Shown one piece after another: positions 54,297 through 64,000 of a stretch of DNA of 64,000 nucleotides; position 1 is the stretch's first letter, and every line of letters starts with the position of its first letter. The stretch comes from Spongilla lacustris. Lineage: Eukaryota; Porifera; Demospongiae; Spongillida; Spongillidae. The stretch is from NCBI GenBank assembly GCA_949361645.1, contig OX442415.1, positions 3,512,148-3,576,147 of the forward strand, read 5' to 3'. Below the pieces are notes generated by a model. The model saw only the letters and a program-made list of their open reading frames with translations. It did no database searches and was not told the origin of the DNA. Position numbers and translations under genes: made by a program.

Positions 54297-57200
54297 TCAA
54301 TGATGTTCAAAAACATTAGCTAGAGGAACTATTACATCAAAATCTGAGTCATTGAGTGGTAAATGGATGCATTTTTTCAACAGTGTGTTAATATGTACTA
54401 CTGCAACATTTTGTAGCTGCAGCTTATCCACTAAGTAAAAGAAACGATGAGTTATTGAATCTGCCAAATGTAGATTAGTTAAGCCATCACTAGTGGATGT
54501 ATCATATAAAACACCTTGTTTATTCATAAATAAATATCCTAAGGCATATGTGTTGTCATTTACTTCACAAAAACATTTTACTGAAATGAAACATTGACCT
54601 GGTTCAATTTCACAAACAGACCCATTCTTTACTAATTTATGATTATAAGAATGTATAATATCATAGAGTCTTCTTAATCCCTTGAATGTTACAATGGGTC
54701 CAGTTACCTCAATCCCTATGTTTTCAAATGCAAAAACTTCATCAGGCATAAGCAATCTCTTTGTTTTTTTCCCCACCATTTTTTCTGGTTTCGGTAAGGT
54801 AGTGTGATCATCATAAAAATACTCAAGTTTCATAAATCGACTAATCTGTGGCAATATATTTCGTGTACCATGGATTTTTTGTTTAAGACTACTGTGATAG
54901 CTTTCATGACCAAACATCGAAAATGCCCACAATGGTCCCCACCTTGCAACACATAGAGGTAAATGAATCAGTGCATGCATATTAGCTGAACAAGCATTCT
55001 GAGAGTATAAAGTAGGCAGTAATTTATAAAATGCATTGAGGGCTTTTTTGGAAAATTTTAAATCTTGAACTGTAATAACATCATTTAATAACACATGCAT
55101 AGAACAAACTAATAAAGCATAGTGGTGAACATAGTCGCCGGGTAAAATGTTTATCAAAATTGGTAGTGAATAGTACAGCAACCAAGCCCTATATTCAGAA
55201 GCTTTCCAATGTGCTCTATCAAAGAGTGAGCGAGAATGAATTCGAAAATTATCCGGTGGCTTTATGTTTAGTAAATACTCATTGACAATCTTTGCCTTTG
55301 AAGGACTTATATAGTAGTCTTCAGAACTGTTGGATGAATCTAACCACATATCAAGCAACTGTTTTACTACACCTAGCAGTACACAATGCATGTAATCTAT
55401 TAGGACACGTATAACAATATCTATGTAATAACTTAAAACTGATGGTCCTTTAACCCCATATACGGAAATACCCTTCACCAGTGCTTGAGCTGCATATTGT
55501 TTCATCATAGCCATAGTTCGCTTAATATGTGATTCTGTGGGTAAGTACAAATGTCTATTATTAATATGCACGCCTTTATCTAAACACATTAAACATCCAT
55601 AATAACCATTAAACTGTTTCATATTCACTACCATAGCTCTGGCTGGCAGGTCAAATACACATAACAATAATTTACATTTCAATGTTTTCCTTCCATCACT
55701 TGTTTCAATAGTTGTACCTCTTGTATGCAGTACATGCAGTTTACTTAATATAGGTTTCAATATTATATTAGCATCAGGTTTATTCGGTCCATACCATACA
55801 CTTGCAAGAATTATGTATTTACGATTAAATCGAATATCAGGTGGCAAATTCACAACAGTTAGCTCAACAGGCCAGAAACCGTTACCTGAAAATAAGTGAT
55901 ATAAATTTGGGTAGTGATAAAATAATATACATGTAGCATACCAGAAGATTTAAAAACAGGAACTCCATCTGTACAAAGCATGACTCCAGCATTTTCTGGT
56001 ACATTAAAAAACGAATCCAAACGCATTATATCACCATCGCACATATCTGTAATTTTATCCATATTATTATATCGCTTGCTATGCTGCTGCTTTATAACTT
56101 CCCACATTGCTAAAAGATAAATACATGTACATTTATGATTTTTGCTCATACATGCAGAACGTATTCACAAACACACCTTCATACATTCTCTTCAGTTGAT
56201 CTTCAAAGGGAAAAATCACGAACGAACAGATTCCTCTGTGCTGCTTATCATCACACAATTCTGTCACCTCTTTATAACATACACCACAATACTTAACTTC
56301 ATCAACGTTCAAGCTATATGCTTTTTTTAACTTATAAATAGATGAGGGTAATGCATCATTAGGATTGTGTTCATCCAGTAACTTAATAAGATCATCTCCG
56401 GCCGTATCTGTGAGATTATGCTTCTTCATAAACATGGCTAAATTCTTCCATGAACTATTCACATGGTCACCGCCTCTACTAGCACCACAATCATCACCAT
56501 GCTCACAATCACCCTGTTCATCATCATCACCACCATCATCATCATCACCACCATCATCATCATCACCACCATCATCATCACCACCATCATCATCATCACC
56601 ACCATCATCATCATCACCACCACCATCATCATCACCACCATCATCACCCTCTTCATCATCACTACCACCATCACCATGCTCATCATCATCGTCATCATTA
56701 TCATCATCAGCAGCAGCAGTAGCAGCAGCAGCATCATTAACACATTCAACATCATCGTCATTACCACCACCACCATCATCATCCTCATCATTACCTCCAC
56801 AACTACCACCACCATCACCATCATCATCATCATCATTGCCGCTACGATCATCATTATCCATAACACATGTAGCCACAGAAGGCTCTTCTTCAATTTCACT
56901 TGGTTCATTAACATGTACTTCATCATCTTCACTAGCTACATGCACTAATGGCTTATCAGTACCACCATCTCCAGTACTTGTGTCCATTCTTAAACTCTTA
57001 GCATTTTGTGAACAACAAGCAAACATATCTGTATATGAAAAAAATATGCATGGTTCATGTAAGGTTTAAGAGTGACACACATTCTAATTAAGCTTCGCTT
57101 CGCTTGAAAATGTAGCTACACTGTCCTGATTTTTATTCTCACTCTTTATCATATACTTGTGCATGTACATATATCAAGTGCACATGCCAAACGTACATTG

Positions 57201-57431
57201 GTACCGAGTTCATATTTAAGTAAAACTGCTTATAAATATTACTAGTACCGATTGCGTAATACAGCATAACGCCCATGCACGTACGTGTACTGTATACGCA
57301 TACATGTATTGTTAATTTAACTCACCATCGTAAATTCCTTTCCTTTTCCAATCCTGAACCGTTGTTAATGGTATCGATTTCGAAGCATCTCTAAGATATT
57401 CACGGTATCTCTTTGGTCTACTAGTATCCAT
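54297..57431 (-). CDS. EnSpm/CACTA-type (Tnp2-like) transposase gene, four exons, intact
   Basis: Exons on the minus strand: 57431-57326, 57028-56177, 56109-55942, 55885-54297. All junctions are GT-AG, the phases agree, and the total is 2715 nt (905 codons including stop). Exon 1 starts MDTSRPKRYREYLRDASKS. Exon 2 has a long Asp/Gly tract (codons from CAT/CAC/ACC repeats on the plus strand), then MFMKKHNLTDTAGDDLIKLL and YCGVCYKEV. Exon 3 has DGVPVFKSS. Exon 4 carries the Tnp2-like core: PDIRFNRKYIILASVWYG, YGCLMCLDKG, IDYMHCVLLGVVKQLLDMW, KASEYRAWLLYYSLP and MHALIHLPLCVARWGPLWAF. No terminal repeats were recognised, so it is either an active-looking element with unseen ends or a domesticated gene. 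It acts on DNA in the nucleus if functional. Confidence 0.85.
56505..56845. repeat. CAT/CAC trinucleotide-rich tract inside exon 2
   Basis: It encodes an Asp/Gly-rich acidic stretch of about 110 residues in the transposase on the minus strand. Frames on other strands and phases are shadows. Confidence 0.85.
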
Positions 57432-57619
57432 GGCGCAAACGTCATGAGGTCAATTCTTAAAAAGAGAAAAATTTTGATGATCGATCACGTGCAGATATTT
57501 AAGGGAGTGTACAACACGACGACAAGACCGTGCAGGAGAAATCGGAGGAGCTATACAGATGTAGCAGAGATACGACGGAATCTAGCAGCTTGATAAGTGC
57601 TCTTAATTAGGAGTTGTGA

Positions 57620-57661
<42 letters not shown>

Positions 57662-58250
57662 TTAATAATAATAATATATATATGTATACCAGGGAAGCTA
57701 GGTATTGCACAGGAAAAAAATTCGGATTCCTATCCTGATAATGACTGCATCAACCATTGAGGTTTGCCAAGTCAACTGTGAATTTCGTTATAGTTATCAA
57801 CGTGGGATCATTGAGAAGCTGGGAATCCGAAAGTTCTTCCTGTGAATTGTATATCATGAAACCCAACCTATAGTTATTTACACTGTAATAAGGCTTATAC
57901 AATGTACAGGTCTTTGCGATACACATATATTCACATGTTTATACATGCATGTTTATATATGCAGCGCATAGATCTATCTGTGACATGTGAAACTTATGAT
58001 CATGTTGTGTTTGGTCTCCAGCTTGATATAGGTACAGTTGTGTAGTTTGTATGTGTGTATACGTGTGTCATCTACCTGCATGTGTATGCATGTACTTAAA
58101 TTTGTATGTACATGTATGTGTTATATACATAAGCATGCATATTAGAAGATTTTACAATGACTTTACAAGTCAAGATCAAACTGTACATGTAGGCGTGGTG
58201 GTTGGGTGGTGGGAGGGTAGTGGGGTGTGGGAGGAGGGGTACCACTCATG
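57432..58250. other. Upstream region of the EnSpm-type gene; TA repeat
   Basis: A TA run at 57619-57657. No inverted end matching the 3' side of the gene was found. The rest is unassigned. Confidence 0.4.
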
Positions 58251-58703
58251 ATGCTTCATTAGTAGATATGGCTGGTCACATGTGTGTTTGTGTGGAGACA
58301 ATAAAGTGTTTACATTGCTCCTATAGATAACAAGTCCAGCCCTCCCCCTTCCATATCTAAGATCTATTAGCACAGGTGAAGTGGCTGGCAAGCATTGCTG
58401 TGGACTAGCTCAGAATGGAAAGAATGGTCCTAAAGGTAACGAATGTTTTGGTGGGAGTGCTTAAAACATTGAGTGCACCTGCAGGAGGGTGGCAGTGGCC
58501 TCATCCTCCAGTGAAGTCAGACTGAGACCCAATGCTCCCCTTCGAAAATAAAAAAGGATAAAATATGTGTGAATTGGATGTGTTGATTAGACCTGTGTTT
58601 TTTTTGTGTATGCAGAGTCCTCTGTGTCTAGATGAAGCACACAATCTTATCTGCATATGTGTATTTGTATATGTGAGTGCCTGTGTTTGTGTTTTTGTGT
58701 ATA

Positions 58704-58799
<96 letters not shown>

Positions 58800-59700
58800 G
58801 ACAAAAAGTGTCCCTATAGATAACAACGCCAACCCCTAACCCCCCATATCTATAAGATAAGATCTACATTCCACAGGTGGCTGGCAAGCATAGCTGTGGG
58901 CTAGCTCAGAAGGAAGATGTTTGAATATGGCAAAACATGGTCCAAAAGGTAACGAACGTTTTGGAGGGAGTGGTTGAAACATTGCAATGAAGTCAGACTG
59001 AGACCCAATGCCCCCCTACCAAAAATAAAGATGTTTGTGTGCATCTTTGTGTATGTATGTGTCTGTGTTTGTGTTTTTTTCTGTATATGTGTGTGTATGT
59101 GTGTGCGCGCGCGCACATGTGTGTGTGTGTTTGTGTGTGTGTGGAGACAAAAAAGTGCTCCTATAGATAACAAGTCGAGCCCCAACCCCCCCCCCCCCCC
59201 CCCCCCCCCCCCCATATATATAAGATAAGATCAATCAGTCAGCATCACATTCCACAGGTGGCTGGCAAGCATAGCTGTGGGCTAGCTCAGAAGGAAGATG
59301 TTTGAATATGGCAAAGAATGGTCCAAAAGGTAACGAACGTTTTGGAGGGAGTGGTTGAAACACTGCATGAAGTCAGACTGAGACCCAAGGCCCCCCTACC
59401 AAAAATAAACATGATAAATGAATTGCCAGTTGATTTGGCCTATGCAGAGGCCTCTGTGTCTAGATGAAGTATATACTATCTTATCTGTGTATGTGTGTGC
59501 TTGTGTTTTGCGTGTGCATGCTTGTGTGTGTTTGTGTGTGCATGTGTGCATGTGTATCTGTGTGTGTTTCTTGTGCCTTATGCGTTATGCATGTGTGTGC
59601 TTGTGTGTATGCGTTAATTGTGTGTGCATTGTGTGTGCGTTGTGCATGTGTGTGGTTGTGTGTTAGACAATGAAGTGTTTACCTAACCCCCCATATCAAT
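58251..59700. repeat. Tandem duplication of about 350-400 bp with embedded TG repeats
   Basis: Three to four copies of a block that runs: GTCTAGATGAAG, TG-rich stretch, CTATAGATAACAA, CCCCATATCTA, GTGGCTGGCAAGCATAGCTG, AAAGGTAACGAACGTTTTGG, GAAGTCAGACTGAGACCCA. Copies begin near 58318, 58812 and 59158, with a degenerate last one. The TG run at 58707-58797 is about 45 repeats; a C run lies at 59181-59213. Confidence 0.85.
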
Positions 59701-60387
59701 AAGGCCAGATCTATAACAAGTTTGAACAAGCATTGTGTGTACATGTGTATGTGTTTATGTGTGTGTGCTTGAAGTACACATTCTTACATGTACATCTTAG
59801 AATGACAGGATGCACTTAACTCAAGGGTGCACTTAACTCAATATACAGCACTGCTTAATGATATAGCTTGTGTGAATGGCTTAATTGGAATAGGCAAACT
59901 GTAGTGTGTATAATCGTTTCTAACAGTGATGAGGATTGGCGAGGATGAGGTGCTATCGATGTTTATGGCAGTAAGCTACATGTAATTTGTGTGAAGTGGA
60001 CCATGCATACACATAACTGAAATCATCAATTGCTTACGGCTTTTTATGATTTACTGCGGAAATTGCAAACCCGCAACTACCGCAACTACATCATTGCAGG
60101 ACACTGATAAATGTGCTTCGCGTATGTGACCTACGGCTTCTCCACTTTGGTTCCATAGAGTAGCTATAGGTCATGTCATTTGTTACATGCAGGGCTGCGA
60201 ATAGCTTATCATGCAGGTACTGCGTGCATAGCAGTGTAGTGTTGTATCATAATTGTTTGGAATACATGTTGACACGCGGGCCCCAGCCGCATACATGTAT
60301 ACATTTTAACAATAATATGGTATAAGACCTGCTTTTGAAAATACATTTTGCGTGCTACAAGTGATCATAAATTCACACGTATTAGCG
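59701..60387. other. Probable upstream region of the microexon gene
   Basis: No repeat or ORF recognised; the gene starts at 60388. Confidence 0.35.
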
Positions 60388-63300
60388 ATGCCGCCAAGGA
60401 GTGCGTCGAAACGAATGAAGAAACGAAATCGCAGATATGATGTAAACAATGCTGCAACACCGCCGTCTATGTCAGTACCAAGCAAAAGTAAGCATAAAAC
60501 ACGAAATGCAATGGCTAAAAAAATATCCTACCACGCACTAGTTCTGTTGCATGAGGTTTCATTTCCACCGCGCCGCAGCAAGAATTCAAAAGTTCCATTT
60601 AGCTCCATAGTCCATACACCACGGAAAGATGAAGTAAACCTCAACTTTAAGTCGGTACGGTACAAGCCTCAGCTAGTGGGCGGATGCCGGTGCAAATCTC
60701 AAACTGCATGGTGCGCTGTGCAATTGTTTAGTGCACGGGTGTTTTATTCGAGTGCGCATGCAGGAAGCTAGGAGTGCCAAGCTTGTAAGCTCCGCTAGCG
60801 CTTGCAATACCGTACCCTCCATACGAAATTGATTACGTTTGAATGTGTGTATAAGCCCTTAGACTGCTGTTCACTTTAAAAGTGCATGGAGGAGATTTGT
60901 TGATGTAAATTTTGTTACGTACAGAAACATGTGAAATCATAGCCATGGGTACCGCAAAGAAGAGGCTGGTTTCGGCTACATCGCTTTTGACAAGCGATAA
61001 AGAGTGCTTGTCTGATTATGATCTTGAGCATCTCCTGCAAGACAAAAATGGAGCTCTCTGGAAGATTCCAGGGACAAAAAAAGTTGCACCATGTACAATC
61101 CTGGAAATAACAGGTACGTACTATATGGATGTGATACAATATAATGTGGATATATAGTATTTCATAAATAACACTTGCATTATTATTTACAGATACACAG
61201 TGTCCCATCAAGGTACAACTTCAATATTAATGTATGTTAGACAAATCTGACTGTTATTTATCTTATCAGGATCAAAAATCTCAGCAAGCCAATGCTGTAA
61301 GTTATTATTTTATTATGTTGTCTAGATGCAATGTAATCATGCAATGTTGTGTTGGAATTGTAATGTAATTAAATATGGCATGCATTAAAAGCATTTGACG
61401 TGTGTTAATTATAATGCATGTGTATAATCATGTTGTACATCAGATCAATAGCATAATGGCATTTATATATACTTGGTCTGCTGAACTACCCTAACCCTGA
61501 AAGTGAACTGTACTATGATTATCAGAATAAATATATTGTAATGTCACAAGAAGTCCATCTGATGTAAGAAAATGAGATAGCGTAAAGGCTGGCATACACG
61601 GAATTTCCTGCTGACTTGTCGCATGCAACTCAAATGAATATGGACAAACGTTCCACAAACCATCAGTAAACTAAACAATTATGGAACTTTTACCTATATT
61701 CATTCGAGTTGCATGCGACAAGTTGGCAGGAAGTCGCCCCGTGTATGCCGGCCTTTATAGCTAAACATGCAGAAGAATCATTGTAGTATCAGAATATGCA
61801 GTGGATCATTCATTTCAAGTTTAACACACAATAATTTTTGAAGAATACCTTTGCTATTTGATGTAACTTTTAACTAGCTTATATAAAACAACTGTAAAAC
61901 ATTCTTTTTAAAACCACTACTCTTATAATGATCAACTTTGAATCCTGGTTCTTTTCTTCATTAAACAATGCATTAGTCATTCTTTGTTTAAGTGAGTTAT
62001 CAACAGCTTCAAACCTAAATCAAATTGGTAATGAATTATTACAAGCCTCCATTTGAATTTTTTTAAAATTGTACATGTATCTGAGAATTAAATATAAATG
62101 CCATGTGTATAAATAAAGATTATAACCGTATGTCTATTCCAAAGTGTTGCGTAGGCACCCTGCTAAAGTCATTTGGCGTACAGAGTATAGCTCTGGTGTT
62201 CTGATTGAGGCTGGTCACTAATCAAGATACCACATATTGAATGCCCCATGGCCAGTGTATATTTTTGAAACTCAATAATGATCATGATGTACATGTAACT
62301 CTTGCATCTACAAGTGCACTTGGAGAAACTGCTATAAGCCACAAATTTAATTCCACAAATGGACGAACAGCAGTTGTACGTCTGCGTGCCAAACAAATTA
62401 AACATTGTTGTTATATGCATTTATGTAGGGGTGAAATTTTAACTTATCAGAACCTATATGTTTAATAAATTATTGCATATTACACATTAGCAATTTATAT
62501 CAGGCAGCATATATATTAATGTATGTCTGTAATGTTTGCTGTCTACAAATTGTACCTCACCATTGTTATATCTTGTAGGAATTAAAGAGGTACCTTCACC
62601 AAAATAATAATTGTGTGTGTAAGAATGAAAAATCTTATTACAATCTTTGGGTGTATATGCTTGCAGTTGTGTTTGTACAAATAACTTGAAATAAGTGAAG
62701 CCTTTATTGCACTGATGATGCAGTGATGCAATCATTACATTATTTGAATATGTGTATCTAAAAAACAAACAAAATAGTTCATTAAATAAGCTGCATAACA
62801 TATATATGATAATGAATTTAGCTTCATGAAATTAACTACATGTATGACATCAATTTTTTTTGAAAGGCTAAATATGCAGGATCGGTAAAAGATACATTGG
62901 AGGTATGGCAAAATGTTTGCAGCTTTACTAATAGATATTTTTGAATTCACTTTTATGTCATAAACATTCAGTATATCAATGATAAATGGTGTATTAATTT
63001 ACGTAGGATGATGCATCTATGCTCATGAAACAAGTAAGTTAGTTATTAAGCACTCATAGAAATGTGCCCTTATAGCTACATTGTGATGCATGCATGTATG
63101 TTTTTTTTTAATAGCACTCAATTACTGAATCTCAAGTTACAGTATGTTTAGCGAATGACATAAAGGTTTGATGTTAGAACTCTGATTCTTTCCCTTCACA
63201 CAAAACAACAATCAGCCAAAGAGAAAGAAGGCAATAGCTGTAAGTAGATATGTATGCCTTTAATACAAATTGAAGGGGAAATGTATTAATTTTAAATTTA

Positions 63301-63919
63301 AACTATACAAGTGTGAACAATGAAAAGGACACTTCATCTTGTTACATGTACAGGCAGTAACAGAGTTTAGGTTTCTCAATATAAACAGTCTTTTAGTATA
63401 CTGTACAAAGCACAAGCTTGGTTTCCATCACATTAGGGGCAAACAAGGGGGGGGGGGGGGGGTGAGAGTGGTCAATACCTGACTAAAATCATTGTAGTTA
63501 CATGTGTTCAACCTGTACGATTTGCTGATAAATACCTATGATAATCATCATCGTTGATACATATTTGCTATTGCCTTCAAAATCTTATATACCACTAACT
63601 TTCTCAGGGAGAATGTTTTTATATCTTGTGCAACCTACGACTGTGTTGTGACTTTACAATTATTATCAATACAATAACTAATACATACAGCTGAGATATT
63701 CATATGTCGTACTTATATAACCATAAATGGAATTTATAGTACTAAATACAAATACCGTATAATTAAAGGTATTATGTACTGAGCTGTATATCAGCCGATT
63801 GGGTTTTTTTCTTATCAGCCTAATTACTGTGATTAATTTCTACGTAATTCGACTTATTGATTGGCGTATCATTATTTTCGAAGGCCAAACATGGAGGATT
63901 GATTGAAGATATATTGGAG
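60388..63919 (+). CDS. Microexon gene, 5' part, product unknown (continues past the window)
   Basis: Predicted exons: 60388-60487 (MPPRSASKRMKKRNRRYDVN, donor GTAAGC); 60925-61113 (TCEIIAMGTAKKRLVSATS; SDYDLEHLLQDKNGALWKIP; donor GTACGT); 61193-61212 (DTQCPIK); 61270-61296 (DQKSQQANA); 62867-62902 (AKYAGSVKDTLE); 63007-63033 (DDASMLMKQ); 63115-63141 (HSITESQVT); 63216-63239 (PKRKKAIA); 63884-63919 (AKHGGLIEDILE). The first junctions carry phase 1 and 1 and fit exactly. From exon 3 on every exon is phase 0 and 20-36 nt long. Exons 5 and 9 encode similar 12-residue units, which implies exon duplication. The protein is basic and hydrophilic with a PKRKK nuclear-signal-like exon. No domain recognised. 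Further exons may lie in 61300-62860 and beyond 64000. Confidence 0.6.
61585..61755. mobile_element. 171-bp MITE with TA duplication, inside an intron
   Basis: Imperfect palindrome with ends AAGGCYGGCATACACGG and inner GCATGCAACTC words. TA lies on both sides (61583-61584, 61756-61757), as in mariner-type MITEs. Confidence 0.8.
63440..63463. repeat. Poly(G) tract in an intron
   Basis: About 18-20 G, next to GGTGAGAG. Confidence 0.9.
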
Positions 63920-64000
63920 GTATGGCAAGGTGTTCAGCTTTAGCACATCTGTGTTCAAAACTGACTAATAGAAGTTTCTATCATTCATTAACATATAGCA

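Noticed and set aside
56365..57069. Plus-strand Ser/Pro-rich and Ile/Thr-rich ORFs opposite exon 2 of the EnSpm-type gene
   Set aside because: They are antisense or frame shadows of the CAT/CAC repeat, which codes for Asp/Gly in the real gene.
58565..59673. Cys/Val-rich ORFs in the TG repeats
   Set aside because: Produced by (TG)n microsatellites in all frames.

Overview
This is nuclear DNA of an invertebrate animal, most likely a sponge. It has spliced genes with GT-AG introns, very many nested DNA transposons, non-LTR and Ty3/gypsy retroelement remnants, long microsatellites and minisatellites, frequent ACATGTA words and many poly(C)/poly(G) tracts. The sponge call rests mainly on a degraded beta-helix plus multi-membrane-span gene (16.8-20.4 kb), a type I remember as greatly expanded in demosponge genomes. 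A cnidarian or other early-branching animal is not excluded. Nothing here is bacterial.

Layout. 0.5-7.6 kb: a broken minus-strand Ty3/gypsy element carrying three later insertions, each with its own target-site duplication: a 4.4 kb Ginger-type DNA transposon (876-5315) with an integrase-like transposase, a Ulp1-like protease and a PHD finger; a hAT-like element (5577-6438); and a 126 bp hairpin MITE (6565-6690). 7.9-12.8 kb: a transposon with about 474 bp inverted repeats and a decayed DDE/CxxH transposase that I cannot place, itself split by a 910 bp MITE. 13.2-16.6 kb: a palindromic MITE, a GA-rich satellite and a deleted hAT. 16.8-20.4 kb: the beta-helix/membrane pseudogene. 21.6-22.8 kb: the end of a non-LTR retrotransposon. 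23.9-25.3 kb: a short second Ginger-like element with an intact two-exon ORF. 25.4-26.4 kb: a 22-bp minisatellite. 26.4-28.6 kb: exons resembling the N-terminal region and RING finger of RAG1.

30.6-33.7 kb: a transposon with a 666-codon DDE-like ORF. 35.0-40.3 kb: a palindromic MITE and three hAT-type elements. 40.9-42.3 kb: a CT-rich satellite. 44.0-49.9 kb: a tandem array whose unit carries a tRNA-like Pol III promoter; the array is interrupted by an 836 bp palindrome and a retrotransposon. 53.4-53.9 kb: a 35-bp minisatellite. 54.3-57.4 kb: an intact four-exon EnSpm/CACTA-type transposase gene (905 codons). 58.3-59.7 kb: TG-rich tandem duplications. 60.4-63.9 kb: a plus-strand gene built from 20-36 nt microexons that runs off the window.

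Most coding sequence belongs to mobile elements. The best candidates for host genes are the microexon gene at the right edge and the beta-helix pseudogene. Element ends were checked by whether removing the insert plus one duplicated site restores the interrupted sequence. Family names come from motif memory, with no database search.
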